Shown: positions 20,435 to 31,179 of the stretch, one piece after another
How positions within the stretch are numbered: position 1 is the stretch's first letter
Layout of the letters: the number at the start of each line of letters is the position of its first letter
NCBI RefSeq assembly: GCF_023264675.1
Contig: NZ_JAHFVG010000022.1
Span: 24,528-88,527, forward strand
Reading direction: 5' to 3'
From: Rhodococcus sp. (in: high G+C Gram-positive bacteria)
GTDB taxonomy: Bacteria > Actinomycetota > Actinomycetes > Mycobacteriales > Mycobacteriaceae
Length of the DNA stretch: 64,000 nucleotides
Notes under the pieces: model-generated
The model's input: the letters and a program-made list of their open reading frames with translations, nothing else
Told to the model about the DNA's origin: nothing
Databases searched by the model: none
Made by a program: the position numbers and the translations under genes

Positions 20435-22372
20435 GTGGGCCCGAAACGATGGACCGTAGCTGCCTGTGCTCTGGTGCTGATTCCGATCACAGCATGCGGG
20501 CAATCCGACGACGACGCCGATGCGCAGGCGTGCCTGACCGGGGGTACCTCGGCTTCGGCCGCCACGTCGACCGCCGGCACTGACCGAACGGGCAGCAGCG
20601 ACGGAACGGGCAGCGGCGACATAGCGACCAATCCCGAAATAGCTACGGGCTATCGATCGGGCATGGAACCCGTCGATACCGCGAACTATGCCGTCTCGAC
20701 GGCGAACCCGGTGTCGACCAAGGCCGCGTGCGACGTTCTGCGCGACGGGGGAACGGCGGCCGATGCACTCATCGCCGCACAGACCGTGCTCGGCTTGGTC
20801 GAACCGCAGTCTTCCGGCATCGGCGGCGGCGCCTTCCTGCTCTACTACGATGCAGCCTCGGGCGATGTGCAAGCGTACGACGGCCGAGAGGTGGCACCCG
20901 CCGCCGCTACCGGTGACTATCTGCGGTGGATCGACGACACCGATCGGACTGTGCCGCAGCCGGATGCACGATCGAGTGGACGATCCATCGGGGTACCGGG
21001 TGTGCTGCGAATGCTGGAGCAGGCGCACACCGAGCACGGCAAGCAGGACTGGTCGACACTGTTCCAACCTGCAGTGTCCATAGCCGACGACGGATTCGCG
21101 ATCAGTCCGCGCATGGCGCAGTCCATCGCCGAGTCGGCCCCGAAGTTGGCGCTCGATCCCGAGTCGAAGGACTATTTCCTCGAACCGGACGGAACCCCGA
21201 AATCCGCGGGTACCGTCCTGAACAATCCGTCGATGTCGAAGACACTGTCCACCATCGCATCCGGCGGCGCCGACGCGTTCTACACCGGCGACATCGCTGC
21301 GGCCATCGTCGAGAAGACCTCCGACACCACTGCCGGGCGCACACCCGGTCTGATCACTCTCGACGACCTGGCGGGGTACGAGGCACGCACACGAACCGCC
21401 ATCTGCACGCCGTACCGCGGCAGCGACATCTGCGGGATGCCAGGGCCGTCGTCGGGCGGCATCGCCGTCGCCTCGACGCTGGGCATTCTCTCGAACTTCG
21501 ACCTCGCGCGCTATGCACCGTCCGCCATGGACGCGAACGGCGGAACCCCGAGTGCCGAGGGCGTACACCTGATCTCGGAGGCCGAGCGACTTGCTTACGC
21601 GGACAGAGATTTCTACGTTGCCGATCCGGATTTCGTACCGCTTCCCGGAGGATCTCCCGATGCCCTCCTCGACCAGAAGTACCTGGCCGAGCGAGCCGCT
21701 CTGATCGATCCACAACGCAGCATGGGTACAGCCGTCCACGGCGATTTCGGGCCGGTACAGTTCGCGTCGTCCACCGACCCCGAGCACGGCACAAGCCATA
21801 TCTCCATCGTCGACAGCTACGGCAACGCTGCGTCGATGACCACCACCGTCGAGTCGGCATTCGGCTCGTTCCACATGGTCGACGGCTTCCTGCTCAACAA
21901 CCAGCTCACCGACTTCTCCGCCGAACCCGCAGCGCCGGACGGCACTCCGCTCGCCAACCGCGTCGAACCGGGCAAGCGCCCACGAAGTTCGATGGCGCCG
22001 ACGCTGGTGTTCGACACCGCCGACGACGGCACACGCGGCGACCTCTCCCTCGTCGCCGGGTCACCGGGTGGATCGGTGATCATTCAGTTCGTCGTCAAAA
22101 CGCTCGTCGGGATTCTCGACTGGGGCATGAACCCGCAGCAGGCCGTGTCGATGGTGGACTTCGGTGCCGCCAATTCGCCCTCCACCAATTACGGCGGCGA
22201 GCATCCCAACGTCACGGGCCCGGACGATCCCGTCGTGAAGCAGTTGGAGCAGTGGGGACACCAGGTGTCGACGGCAGATCAGTCGAGCGGACTCAGTGCG
22301 CTGCAACGAACCGGCGACGGCTGGACCGGCGGCGCGGATCCGCGCCGCGAAGGCATCGTGCTCGGCGGCTAG
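20435..22372 (+). CDS. ggt: Gamma-glutamyltransferase, lipoprotein-type signal
   Basis: ALVLIPITACGQSDD lipobox; EPQSSGIGGGAFLLYYD; EHGTSHISIVDSYGNAASMTTTVES catalytic Thr region; GTG start. Confidence 0.93.
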   Translation: MGPKRWTVAACALVLIPITACGQSDDDADAQACLTGGTSASAATSTAGTDRTGSSDGTGSGDIATNPEIATGYRSGMEPVDTANYAVSTANPVSTKAACDVLRDGGTAADALIAAQTVLGLVEPQSSGIGGGAFLLYYDAASGDVQAYDGREVAPAAATGDYLRWIDDTDRTVPQPDARSSGRSIGVPGVLRMLEQAHTEHGKQDWSTLFQPAVSIADDGFAISPRMAQSIAESAPKLALDPESKDYFLEPDGTPKSAGTVLNNPSMSKTLSTIASGGADAFYTGDIAAAIVEKTSDTTAGRTPGLITLDDLAGYEARTRTAICTPYRGSDICGMPGPSSGGIAVASTLGILSNFDLARYAPSAMDANGGTPSAEGVHLISEAERLAYADRDFYVADPDFVPLPGGSPDALLDQKYLAERAALIDPQRSMGTAVHGDFGPVQFASSTDPEHGTSHISIVDSYGNAASMTTTVESAFGSFHMVDGFLLNNQLTDFSAEPAAPDGTPLANRVEPGKRPRSSMAPTLVFDTADDGTRGDLSLVAGSPGGSVIIQFVVKTLVGILDWGMNPQQAVSMVDFGAANSPSTNYGGEHPNVTGPDDPVVKQLEQWGHQVSTADQSSGLSALQRTGDGWTGGADPRREGIVLGG

Positions 22373-23052
22373 ACGAGCCGGTAGCCCATGCCCGTCTCGG
22401 TCAGCAGGTGCCGCGGATGCGAGGGGTCGTCTTCGAGTTTCTGGCGTAGCTGACCGAGATAGATGCGCAGGTAGTGCGTCTCGCGCTCGTGCCGTGGCCC
22501 CCACACGGTCTGCAGTATCTCCCGCTGCGACACCAACTTTCCGCGATTGCGCGCCAGCAACTCGAGCACGCCCCATTCGGTGCGGGTGAGGTGTACGTTC
22601 TCGCCGCGGCGGGTGACGGTCTTGGATGCCAGGTCGATGGTGAACGAATCCGTCTCCACCACAGCCTCGCCCGCCGCGTGCGGGCCGCGGCGCAGCGCTG
22701 CACGAAGCCGAGCCAACAGCTCGTCCATCCCGAAGGGCTTGGTGACGAAATCGTCCGCCCCGGCATCGAGCGCCTCGACCGTGTCCGCGGAATCGGTTCT
22801 CGCCGAGAGCACCACGATCGGAACATCGGTCCACCCTCGAAGTCCGGCGATCACGTCGATCCCGTCGAAATCCGGCAGACCGAGATCGAGGAGAACGATC
22901 TCCGGGTGAAAGTTCGCAGCACTACGCAGCGCCTCGGCGCCGGACGCTGCCGTCGCCACTTCGTAGCCGCGAACGTTGAGATTGATCCGAAGCGCACGCA
23001 CGATCTGCGGTTCGTCGTCGACGACGAGGATGCGGATCTTCGGTGCCGTCAC
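22369..23052 (-). CDS. kdpE: KdpE response regulator (OmpR family)
   Basis: LVVDDEPQIVRALRINLNVRGY; HLTRTEWGVLELLARNRGKLVSQREILQTVWGP; overlaps kdpD. Confidence 0.94.
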   Translation of the reverse strand: MTAPKIRILVVDDEPQIVRALRINLNVRGYEVATAASGAEALRSAANFHPEIVLLDLGLPDFDGIDVIAGLRGWTDVPIVVLSARTDSADTVEALDAGADDFVTKPFGMDELLARLRAALRRGPHAAGEAVVETDSFTIDLASKTVTRRGENVHLTRTEWGVLELLARNRGKLVSQREILQTVWGPRHERETHYLRIYLGQLRQKLEDDPSHPRHLLTETGMGYRLV

Positions 23053-25523
23053 GGTACCTGCAACTCGGCGGCGCTCAGTTCGACGGTGACGGTCAATCCG
23101 CCGCCGGGGGTGTCCGACGCTTCGACGGTCCCGCCCATCGCCTCGACGAAGCCGCGAACGACCGAGAGCCCCAAACCGACACCGACCGAGGTATTTCGGT
23201 CACCGAGGCGTTGGAAGGCGTCGAACATGGTGGCCTTGGCACCCGCTGCGATACCCGGCCCACCGTCCGCGACAGCGATCGAGACGCGCTCGCCGAACTG
23301 TGTTGCGCTGATCCTGATCTCGCTGGCCGGTGCGTGCCGAACGCTGTTGTCCACCACGTTGGCAATCACGCGTTCGAGTAGGCCGATGTCCGCGAGCACC
23401 GCGGTCTCGCCGACGTCGATCCGAACGTTGTCGGCCGTTGCCGTGCTTCCGACCAGTGCTCGCTGCACCGCGTCCTCGACGTACACCGGTTGCAGCGTCG
23501 GCCGCACCGCGCCCGCCTGCAGGCGCGAGGAATCGAGCAGATTGCCCACGAGAGAGGTCAACTGATCGGTCGACTCGTCGATGGTCGCGACCAACTCGGC
23601 GGTGTCCTGCGCCGAGAACTCGACGTCGGTACTGCGAAGCGAGGACGACGCCGCTTTCACCGCCGCGAGAGGAGTGCGCAGATCGTGGCTGACCGCGGAC
23701 AGCAGTGCCCGTCTCAGTACGTCCGCTTCCGCGAGAGCGCTTGCCCGGCTTGCTTCCTCGGTAAGTCTCGACTGGCGCACCAGCCCCGCGGCCTGATTGG
23801 CAACCGCCGTCAACACTCGGCGGTCGTGGGCAGCGGTGGCTGCGCCCGCAAGCAGCATCGTGAACTCACCTCCGGGTGCGTCGATCGCCGTATCGGCATC
23901 CTCGGCGAGGGCGGGTGGCGATTCCCCGACGGCGCCGACAGTCTCACCCGTCGACTCCTCGACGAGAGCGACGGCCCGCTGCCCATAGGTCTCGCGCACC
24001 CGGCCCAGAAGTGCGTCGAGATCACCTCCGCGCAGGACGGTTCCGGCGAACAGTGTCAGCAACTCGGCTTCCTGGGATGCACGCCGAGCCTCCCGCGCAC
24101 GCCTGGCCGCGGCGTCGACCAGTGCTGCGACGGCGACGGCGACGATGAGCAGCACTATCGTCACGACGAAGTTCTCGGGCTCGGCAACGGTGAGACTGTA
24201 GCGCGGGGCGGTGAAGAAGAAGTTGAGCAGGAATCCGGCGATCAGCGCCGACAATGCCGCGGGTGCAACGCCGCCCAGCAGCGCGACACACAGCACGACC
24301 ATGAAGAACAGCGCACTTTCGCCACTCGAATCGAACTGTGGATCGACCAGCGCCAGCACCGCCGACGCCCCGCACGGGACGAGGACGGCGGCCAGCCACG
24401 CGAGAATGCGTCGTCGGCCTGCATCGACCTGAAGTCGAACGCGACGAGCACGCTCGTCGTGGGTGACCATGTGGACGTCGATCTTTCCCGAGTTCTGGAC
24501 CACCGCGGCTCCGATCCCCTCGTCGAGGATCCGCGCGGCGCGTGAGCGTCTGGAGGTACCGATGACCAACTGCGTCGCGTTCACTCCGCGGGCGAAGTCG
24601 AGCAACGTCGCGGGCACGTTGTCGCCGACCACGCTGTGCATGCTGGCGCCGAGAGAGACTGCAAGCGTGCGCACGTTGCCCATCTGCGGCGCGGACACCC
24701 CGGCCAATCCGTCGCCGCGCACGATGTGCAGCACCATCAGTTCCGCACTCGACCTCGACGCGATGCGGCTGGCGCGCCTGACCAACGTGTCCGACTCGGG
24801 GCCACCGGTCACTGCCACCACCACGCGTTCACGCGCCTCCCACGTGTCGGTTATGTGATTGTCCTTGCGATACTTCACCAGTGCCGCATCGACCTGGTCG
24901 GCGATCCAGAGCAGCGAGAGCTCACGCAGCGCGGTGAGGTTGCCGGGTCTGAAGTAGTTGCTCATGGCCGCATCGATCTTGTCGGATGCATAGATGTTGC
25001 CGTGGGCGAGTCTGCGTCGCAATGCTTCCGGAGTGATGTCGACGAGCTCGACCTGGGCTGCGGCGCGAACGACGCTGTCCGGAACCGTCTCTCGTTGAAC
25101 GATCCCGGTGATCTGTTCCACTACGTCGTTGAGCGACTCGAGATGCTGCACGTTGACGGTGGAGATCACGTCGAGGCCGCCCGCGAGAAGTTCCGCGACA
25201 TCCTGCCAGCGCTTCTCGTGCCGCGAGCCCGGGGTGTTGGTGTGCGCGAGCTCGTCCACCAGAACCAGATCAGGACGCCGGCGCAGCACTGCAAGCACAT
25301 CCAGTTCACGGTTCACCGTCCCGCGATATTCGATCTCGAGAGGCGGGACCGGTTCGATTCCTTCCAGAGCGGCAGCCGTCCGCCGGCGACCGTGAGTCTC
25401 GACGAGCGCCGCGACGACGTCGCAGCCTCTGCCACTGCGCCGGTGGGCCTCCTCGAGCATCGCCAGTGTCTTCCCGACGCCCGGGGCCGCGCCGAGATAG
25501 ATCCGCAGCTCACCCTGTCCCAT
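23049..25523 (-). CDS. kdpD: KdpD sensor histidine kinase
   Basis: GELRIYLGAAPGVGKTLAMLEEAHRR; Usp-like domain; SAVSHDLRTPLAAVKAASSSL. Confidence 0.95.
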   Translation of the reverse strand: MGQGELRIYLGAAPGVGKTLAMLEEAHRRSGRGCDVVAALVETHGRRRTAAALEGIEPVPPLEIEYRGTVNRELDVLAVLRRRPDLVLVDELAHTNTPGSRHEKRWQDVAELLAGGLDVISTVNVQHLESLNDVVEQITGIVQRETVPDSVVRAAAQVELVDITPEALRRRLAHGNIYASDKIDAAMSNYFRPGNLTALRELSLLWIADQVDAALVKYRKDNHITDTWEARERVVVAVTGGPESDTLVRRASRIASRSSAELMVLHIVRGDGLAGVSAPQMGNVRTLAVSLGASMHSVVGDNVPATLLDFARGVNATQLVIGTSRRSRAARILDEGIGAAVVQNSGKIDVHMVTHDERARRVRLQVDAGRRRILAWLAAVLVPCGASAVLALVDPQFDSSGESALFFMVVLCVALLGGVAPAALSALIAGFLLNFFFTAPRYSLTVAEPENFVVTIVLLIVAVAVAALVDAAARRAREARRASQEAELLTLFAGTVLRGGDLDALLGRVRETYGQRAVALVEESTGETVGAVGESPPALAEDADTAIDAPGGEFTMLLAGAATAAHDRRVLTAVANQAAGLVRQSRLTEEASRASALAEADVLRRALLSAVSHDLRTPLAAVKAASSSLRSTDVEFSAQDTAELVATIDESTDQLTSLVGNLLDSSRLQAGAVRPTLQPVYVEDAVQRALVGSTATADNVRIDVGETAVLADIGLLERVIANVVDNSVRHAPASEIRISATQFGERVSIAVADGGPGIAAGAKATMFDAFQRLGDRNTSVGVGLGLSVVRGFVEAMGGTVEASDTPGGGLTVTVELSAAELQVP

Positions 25524-25567
25524 GCGTCGGTCCTCTCTGATCCACACGGCGGTCGATCACACGGCGG

Positions 25568-26200
25568 TCAATCACACGGAGGGCCGGTGAGGCCGAGAGC
25601 TACGTTCAGCTCCGGTACATCGACCACCGTTTCCCCGAGTACACCGTACTGCGGCCCGTCCGTGTGCTCGCTCACCAACGCCTCGACCTCCGATTCGCTC
25701 ATCCCGTTGACCTGCGCCACCCGCGCTACCTGAATGGCAGCGTAGGCAGGGCTGATGTGCGGATCCACGCCCGATCCTGACCCGGTGACGGCGTCGACCG
25801 GCACGGCGGCGGGGTCGACGTTCTCGCGCGCTGCGATGTGAGCGCGCCGCTGCGTCACGAACGACGCCAGCAGTTCGCTGCTCGGACCGAGATTGGTGGG
25901 AAGGGCCGCTGACGGGTCGCCCGGCGCGAACGCGTCGTCGTCGGCAACGGACCCCGTCGTGCGAAGGTGAAAGTACGGATCGGGTTGCCCCTCCGGAACC
26001 TGTGGATCGACGCCGATCAACGAACTCCCGACGACGCAGCCGTTCCGGTCCACCAGCGTCGAGCCCTCGGCCGAGTGCGTGTCGAGTCTGCTGATGGCCC
26101 AGACGGCGGCCGGGTAGGCGATCCCGAGGATGACGGTGAACGCCGCGAGTACGGCGAACCCGGCGAGCATCTGACGTAAGAATCCTTGTGCGAACCGCAT
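25568..26200 (-). CDS. kdpC: KdpC potassium-transporting ATPase subunit
   Basis: AAFTVILGIAYPAAVWAISRL; VTGSGSGVDPHISPAYAAIQVARVA. Confidence 0.95.
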   Translation of the reverse strand: MRFAQGFLRQMLAGFAVLAAFTVILGIAYPAAVWAISRLDTHSAEGSTLVDRNGCVVGSSLIGVDPQVPEGQPDPYFHLRTTGSVADDDAFAPGDPSAALPTNLGPSSELLASFVTQRRAHIAARENVDPAAVPVDAVTGSGSGVDPHISPAYAAIQVARVAQVNGMSESEVEALVSEHTDGPQYGVLGETVVDVPELNVALGLTGPPCD

Positions 26201-26201
26201 G

Positions 26202-28208
26202 TCAACCTATTCCTGGAATGTGACGGACTACCTGATCGATGAGCCAGATCCCGACGAAGGGTGTCACGACGCCGCCGACCCCGTAGATCAGCAGGTTGCG
26301 GCGCAGCAGCACCGCAGCCGATGCAGGCCGATAACGAACGCCTTTGAGCGCCAATGGGATCAAGGCGACGATGACCAGCGCATTGAAGATCACCGCGGAC
26401 AGGATCGCAGACTGCGGGGTGGCGAGTCGCATGATGTTCAGTGCATCGAGCTGGGGGTAGAGAGAGCTGAACATCGCCGGAAGGATCGCGAAGTACTTCG
26501 CGAGATCGTTGGCGAGCGAGAACGTCGTGAGCGCCCCGCGCGTGATCAGCAACTGCTTGCCGATCTCGACGATCTCGATCAACTTGGTGGGATCCGAATC
26601 CAGATCGACCATGTTGCCCGCCTCCTTCGCTGCCGAGGTGCCGGTGTTCATCGCAACGCCGACGTCGGCCTGCGCCAGTGCAGGCGCATCGTTGGTTCCG
26701 TCGCCCGTCATGGCGACGAGCCGCCCACCTGCCTGTTCCTTGCGGATCAGTGCGAGCTTGTCCTCCGGTGTCGCCTCGGCGAGAAAGTCGTCGACGCCTG
26801 CTTCGGCGGCAATCGCTTCGGCGGTCAACGGGTTGTCCCCGGTGACCATCACGGTTCTGATTCCCATCGCCCGTAGCTGGGCGAACCTCTCTGCGATGTT
26901 CGGCTTCACCACGTCGGACAACTCGACGACGCCGAGGACTCTCGCCGAGCCGGCAGAGCACTCGGCCACCACGAGCGGCGTGCCGCCTGCCTGGGCGATA
27001 TCTCGAACGCTCGTGTCCTGAACGGAACGACCAGGGGCGATCTCGGTTCCACCGTTGTCCCTGACCCAGCCCGCCACCGAATCGGCGGCGCCCTTGCGCA
27101 CCGAACTGCCGCCTACGTCGATACCGCTCATGCGGGTCTGGGCGGTGAATGCGACGAACTCACCCGCCAGCTCCGATGCATCGGCCCGATCCGACAACCC
27201 GAAGTCTCGAGAACACAGTTCGACGATGCTCCGGCCCTCGGGTGTGCCGTCGGCCAGTGACGACAACCGCGCCGCCCGAGCCAGTTCCTCGGCGTCGACA
27301 CCGGGTGCCGGGTGAAGTGCCGTTGCCTGCCGGTTTCCGTAGGTGATGGTTCCGGTCTTGTCCATCAGCAGAGTGTCGATGTCGCCTGCAGCTTCGACGG
27401 CCCGGCCGGACATCGCCAGCACGTTGCGCTGCACCAGTCGATCCATGCCGGCAATTCCGATGGCGGACAACAACGCTCCGATCGTGGTGGGGATCAGGCA
27501 TACCAGCAGGGCGATGAGCCGAATCGGATTCTGCTGTTCCCCGGCGTAGGCGCTCATCGGTCCGATGGCCACCACGGCGAACAGAAACACGATGGTCAGC
27601 GATGCGAGCAGAATGTTCAGCGCGATCTCGTTGGGAGTCTTGCGCCGGGAGGCACCCTCGACGAGTCCGATCATTCTGTCGACGAACGTCTCTCCCTGCT
27701 CTGCGGTGATCCGCACGACGATCTCGTCGGAGAGCACCGTCGTACCGCCGGTGACGGCCGATCTGTCTCCGCCGGACTCTCGCACCACCGGGGCCGATTC
27801 GCCGGTGATGGCCGATTCGTCCACGCTGGCAATGCCGTCGACGACGTCGCCGTCGCCCGGGATGACCTCGCCTGCGGTGACGATCACGTCGTCGCCGACT
27901 CTCAGGTCGGTGCCGCGCACGTCCTCGATCGACCCGTCGGGCAACCGCCGTCGAGCAGAACTGTCCTGCTTCACCTTGCGCAAACTCGCTGCCTGCGCTT
28001 TGCCGCGCCCCTCGGCTACGGATTCGGCCAGATTGGCGAACAGCACGGTGAACCAGAGCCAGCCGGTGATGGACCAGGCGAACGCACTCGGCGACATCAC
28101 GGCCAGCACCGTCGTGACGAGCGAGCCCACGAACACGATGAACATGACCGGATTTCGAGCCAGATGCCGCGGATCCAGTTTGGCGAACGCGCCGACTATG
28201 TTGTTCAC
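26202..28208 (-). CDS. kdpB: KdpB potassium-transporting P-type ATPase
   Basis: [16 protein letters not shown] phosphorylation motif; [25 protein letters not shown]. Confidence 0.97.
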   Translation of the reverse strand: MNNIVGAFAKLDPRHLARNPVMFIVFVGSLVTTVLAVMSPSAFAWSITGWLWFTVLFANLAESVAEGRGKAQAASLRKVKQDSSARRRLPDGSIEDVRGTDLRVGDDVIVTAGEVIPGDGDVVDGIASVDESAITGESAPVVRESGGDRSAVTGGTTVLSDEIVVRITAEQGETFVDRMIGLVEGASRRKTPNEIALNILLASLTIVFLFAVVAIGPMSAYAGEQQNPIRLIALLVCLIPTTIGALLSAIGIAGMDRLVQRNVLAMSGRAVEAAGDIDTLLMDKTGTITYGNRQATALHPAPGVDAEELARAARLSSLADGTPEGRSIVELCSRDFGLSDRADASELAGEFVAFTAQTRMSGIDVGGSSVRKGAADSVAGWVRDNGGTEIAPGRSVQDTSVRDIAQAGGTPLVVAECSAGSARVLGVVELSDVVKPNIAERFAQLRAMGIRTVMVTGDNPLTAEAIAAEAGVDDFLAEATPEDKLALIRKEQAGGRLVAMTGDGTNDAPALAQADVGVAMNTGTSAAKEAGNMVDLDSDPTKLIEIVEIGKQLLITRGALTTFSLANDLAKYFAILPAMFSSLYPQLDALNIMRLATPQSAILSAVIFNALVIVALIPLALKGVRYRPASAAVLLRRNLLIYGVGGVVTPFVGIWLIDQVVRHIPGIG

Positions 28209-29857
28209 GACAGTGCCTCTGCTATCGGACCGAGGGACAAAGCGGGGAAGAAGGTGAGTGCAGCCACCAATACCGCTGTCCCCAAGAGCAATCCGCCGAA
28301 CAGCGGACCGGTGGTGGGAAGAGTGCCTGCATTCGGCGGGGTTCGCTTGGACGTGATCAGCGAGCCTGCCAGAGCAAGCACGAAGACGATGGGCAGGAAT
28401 CTACCCAGCAACATCGCCAGTGCGAGCGAGATCTGGAACCAATCGCTGGTGGCGGTGAGCCCGCCGAACGCGCTGCCGTTGTTGTTCGCCGCCGAGCTGT
28501 AGGCGTAGAGAACTTCGGTGAAGCCGTGGATCGAGCCTGGAGTGCCAGGATCCCCTGAGTTGCCCTGGAATGCAGGCGTGGAATCCAACACCACCGAGAT
28601 GGAGGTGCCCACGAGGACGAGTACCGGCATCACGAGCACCGACAGTGCTGCCATGGTGATCTCGCGGCGGCCGAGTTTCTTGCCGAGGAACTCCGGTGTT
28701 CGCCCGACGAGGAGCCCGCCGACGAAGACGGCGATGATCGACAGAACGAGCAACCCGTAGAGGCCGGTGCCAACCCCGCCCGGTGCTATCTCGCCGAACA
28801 ACATGTTGGTCAATACGGCTCCGCCGCCGAGGGGAGACATGCTGTCGTGGGCAGAATTGACTGCACCGGTGGAGGTTCCGGTAGTCGATACCGCGAAGAG
28901 CGCGGATCCGGCGATGCCGAAGCGCGACTCTTTGCCTTCCATCATCGCTCCGGCGGCCTGCGCTGCGACGCCGCGTGTGCCGAACTCCGCTGCCAGTGTG
29001 ATCGCCAGCAGGCCTGCCCACAGCGTCGCCATCACGGCCAACAACGTCAGCCCTTGCTTTCGGCTTCCGACCATGGTTCCGAAGGTCCTGGTGAGACACA
29101 CGGGGATCAGGAGCAGCGCGATCACCTCGACGACATTGGACAGCGGTGTCGGGTTCTCGAACGGGTGCGCGGAGTTGGCAGCGAGGATTCCGCCTCCGTT
29201 GGTTCCCAGTTCTTTGATGGCTTCCTGAGAGGCGACGGGCGCCAGGGCGAAGTCGGACGATGCCGAGAAGGACTGAATGACGCCCTGAGTCAACAGGATC
29301 AGAGCGATCACGAACGAGAGCGGCAACAGGATGCGAAGTGTTCCGCGGGTGAGGTCGACCCAGAAGTTGCCGAGTTCGCCGCCGCTGCGAACGGTCACGA
29401 AACTTCGAACGAGGGCAATGGCCACGGCGAGCCCGACTGCTGCAGAGAGGAAATTCTGTACCGCGAGCCCGAGCGGTTGCGTCAGATCGGTCATCGTCGT
29501 CTCGGGGACATACGACTGCCAGTTGGTGTTGCTGACGAACGACACGGCTGTGTTGAACGCTACGGCGGGACTGACGCCGGGCAGACCGTTGTTCATTGGC
29601 AGAACACCCTGAATGCGTTGCAGAACATAGAGAAAGACAATTCCGGCAGTGGAGAAGCCGAGCAGGCTCGTCGTGTAGCCGACCCAGGTCTGTTCGGCAC
29701 GCGGATCGATCCGGCACACCCGGTAGAGCATCGATTCGAGGCGCCAGTGAACCGGACGCCCGGGTTCCGAACCCACCTCGAACACTCTGGCCATGTAGTC
29801 GCCGAGAGGCACGTAGGCGATGGCGAGTACGGCGATCACCGCAAGGATGGAGCCCAT
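28205..29857 (-). CDS. kdpA: KdpA potassium-binding subunit
   Basis: [61 protein letters not shown] filter loops. Confidence 0.97.
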   Translation of the reverse strand: MGSILAVIAVLAIAYVPLGDYMARVFEVGSEPGRPVHWRLESMLYRVCRIDPRAEQTWVGYTTSLLGFSTAGIVFLYVLQRIQGVLPMNNGLPGVSPAVAFNTAVSFVSNTNWQSYVPETTMTDLTQPLGLAVQNFLSAAVGLAVAIALVRSFVTVRSGGELGNFWVDLTRGTLRILLPLSFVIALILLTQGVIQSFSASSDFALAPVASQEAIKELGTNGGGILAANSAHPFENPTPLSNVVEVIALLLIPVCLTRTFGTMVGSRKQGLTLLAVMATLWAGLLAITLAAEFGTRGVAAQAAGAMMEGKESRFGIAGSALFAVSTTGTSTGAVNSAHDSMSPLGGGAVLTNMLFGEIAPGGVGTGLYGLLVLSIIAVFVGGLLVGRTPEFLGKKLGRREITMAALSVLVMPVLVLVGTSISVVLDSTPAFQGNSGDPGTPGSIHGFTEVLYAYSSAANNNGSAFGGLTATSDWFQISLALAMLLGRFLPIVFVLALAGSLITSKRTPPNAGTLPTTGPLFGGLLLGTAVLVAALTFFPALSLGPIAEALS

Positions 29858-29940
29858 CAGAATCGCTCGGGATCGAGTAGTGCAACGAGGAGGTAGATCG
29901 CTGCGAGCCCGGCCAGCGCCACCAGAACAACTTCGGTCAT
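29857..29940 (-). CDS. kdpF: KdpF (27 aa)
   Basis: MTEVVLVALAGLAAIYLLVALLDPERF*; stop overlaps kdpA start (ATGA); too short for the supplied ORF track. Confidence 0.9.
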   Translation of the reverse strand: MTEVVLVALAGLAAIYLLVALLDPERF

Positions 29941-29980
29941 GCCGAAAGCGTGGTACCGCTCAGCAGACGCGGCGGCGTTC

Positions 29981-30031
29981 CTTACGCGCTACTTACGCTG
30001 TGACCTGTGCATCCTGACGAGACTCTTACGC
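29981..30031. promoter_or_regulatory. Three direct repeats of GCGTAAG (minus strand) upstream of kdpF
   Basis: CTTACGC on + strand at 29981, 29992 and 30025; spacings 11 and 33 bp. Confidence 0.5.
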
Positions 30032-30051
30032 GCCTCACCCATCCCCGCACC

Positions 30052-30501
30052 TCAGACGTCGATGTCGTCGACGCGCACGTCGACGTCGTCGCGAGTGAGC
30101 GCAAGCCCGAGCAGATCCTCCACGACGCCGAGAGCAATGGTGGCCAACTCGTCGCCGACGGCTTGTAGGTCGCTCCCGTACGCGCCGACGACCGTGAGGG
30201 AAAGACCGGTGCACCGGTGGTCGTCGAGATACAGCGAGATATCGGTCGGCTGTGATCCGTGCACGCCCTGCAGAGAACGCAGGATCGCTGTACGAACCAC
30301 GAGATCACTGACGCGAAGGGTGTCGGAGTCCCGACCGGCGGGAGCCGTCGGGAACTGTCCGTCGACGGGCCAGCTGCGCCGAGTGGTGGAACGGACCCGG
30401 GAGATGATGGAGGAGCTGATGTCGAGCCAGCGGGGCTCGTCGGGCGCATCCTTCAGTTCGCGAGCGGCGCGCGCGAGAATCGAGTCGGGGTCGGACGTCA
30501 T
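30052..30501 (-). CDS. Hypothetical protein adjacent to the Asp23 cluster, co-directional with ECF sigma
   Basis: Starts 8 bp after the sigma factor stop; MTSDPDSILARAARELKDAPDEPRWLDISSSIISRV. Confidence 0.6.
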   Translation of the reverse strand: MTSDPDSILARAARELKDAPDEPRWLDISSSIISRVRSTTRRSWPVDGQFPTAPAGRDSDTLRVSDLVVRTAILRSLQGVHGSQPTDISLYLDDHRCTGLSLTVVGAYGSDLQAVGDELATIALGVVEDLLGLALTRDDVDVRVDDIDV

Positions 30502-30508
30502 CGCCACA

Positions 30509-31063
30509 TCACTGCCATGCCGCCAACCTTTCACTCAGAGTTGCTCGTGCGCGCACCAGTTGTCCGCGAACCGCTCCAGCCGACAAGGTCATGATCTGCC
30601 CGATTTCCGGATGTGTCATCCCCTCCACTTCCCGTAGCAGCCAGCAGGCGCGCTGGCGATACGGCAGTTCGGACAGTGCCAGCCCCAGATCACGCATGAA
30701 GTCGTCGTTCGTCGCTCGCTTCTCGGGATCGGCGTTGCTGTCGGTGCTACGGCGCTCGAAGACCCAGTCCTCGGCCGGTGCCATCGACTTCCGTCGACGG
30801 TGATCGACCACCTTGTGCGAGACCATCGAGAACAGCCACGTTCGCAGTTTCGAGTCGCCACGAAACGAGTCGAGACCCTTCCACGCCGCGACGAAGGCAT
30901 CTTGAACAACTTCCTCCGCCGCACCTTCATCGGACAACATGTTGCGTGCATAACGCAACATTTCCGGTCCGTAGCGGGAGACGATCTGCTCGAATGCGTC
31001 GGTGTCTCCCAGCGCGGCGGCGCTGACGAGAACACGATCTGCAGGCCACGTCCCCTCGCTCAC
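30509..31063 (-). CDS. ECF-type RNA polymerase sigma factor
   Basis: AEEVVQDAFVAAWKGLDSFRGDSKLRTWLFSMVSHKVVDHRRR; LPYRQRACWLLREVEGMTHPEIGQIMTLSAGAVRGQLVRAR. Confidence 0.92.
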   Translation of the reverse strand: MSEGTWPADRVLVSAAALGDTDAFEQIVSRYGPEMLRYARNMLSDEGAAEEVVQDAFVAAWKGLDSFRGDSKLRTWLFSMVSHKVVDHRRRKSMAPAEDWVFERRSTDSNADPEKRATNDDFMRDLGLALSELPYRQRACWLLREVEGMTHPEIGQIMTLSAGAVRGQLVRARATLSERLAAWQ

Positions 31064-31090
31064 ATCACAGGTCTACCAGAGCGTCGGCGG

Positions 31091-31106
31091 TGTGATCCGC
31101 TTCACA
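31091..31106. promoter_or_regulatory. CRP/GlxR-like site TGTGA-TCCGCT-TCACA
   Basis: Perfect TGTGA-N6-TCACA in the divergent intergenic region between sigma factor and asp23. Confidence 0.65.
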
Positions 31107-31179
31107 TATGGACCGGCGTGCGCTTTCGGGAATCGGGTACGACCTACTTGCGACACATTCCGAATACGAAAGGTCATCC

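Noticed and set aside
20390-21874. 494-aa minus-strand ORF opposite gamma-glutamyltransferase
   Set aside because: Antisense shadow ORF with no recognisable domain; the plus strand has catalytic motifs
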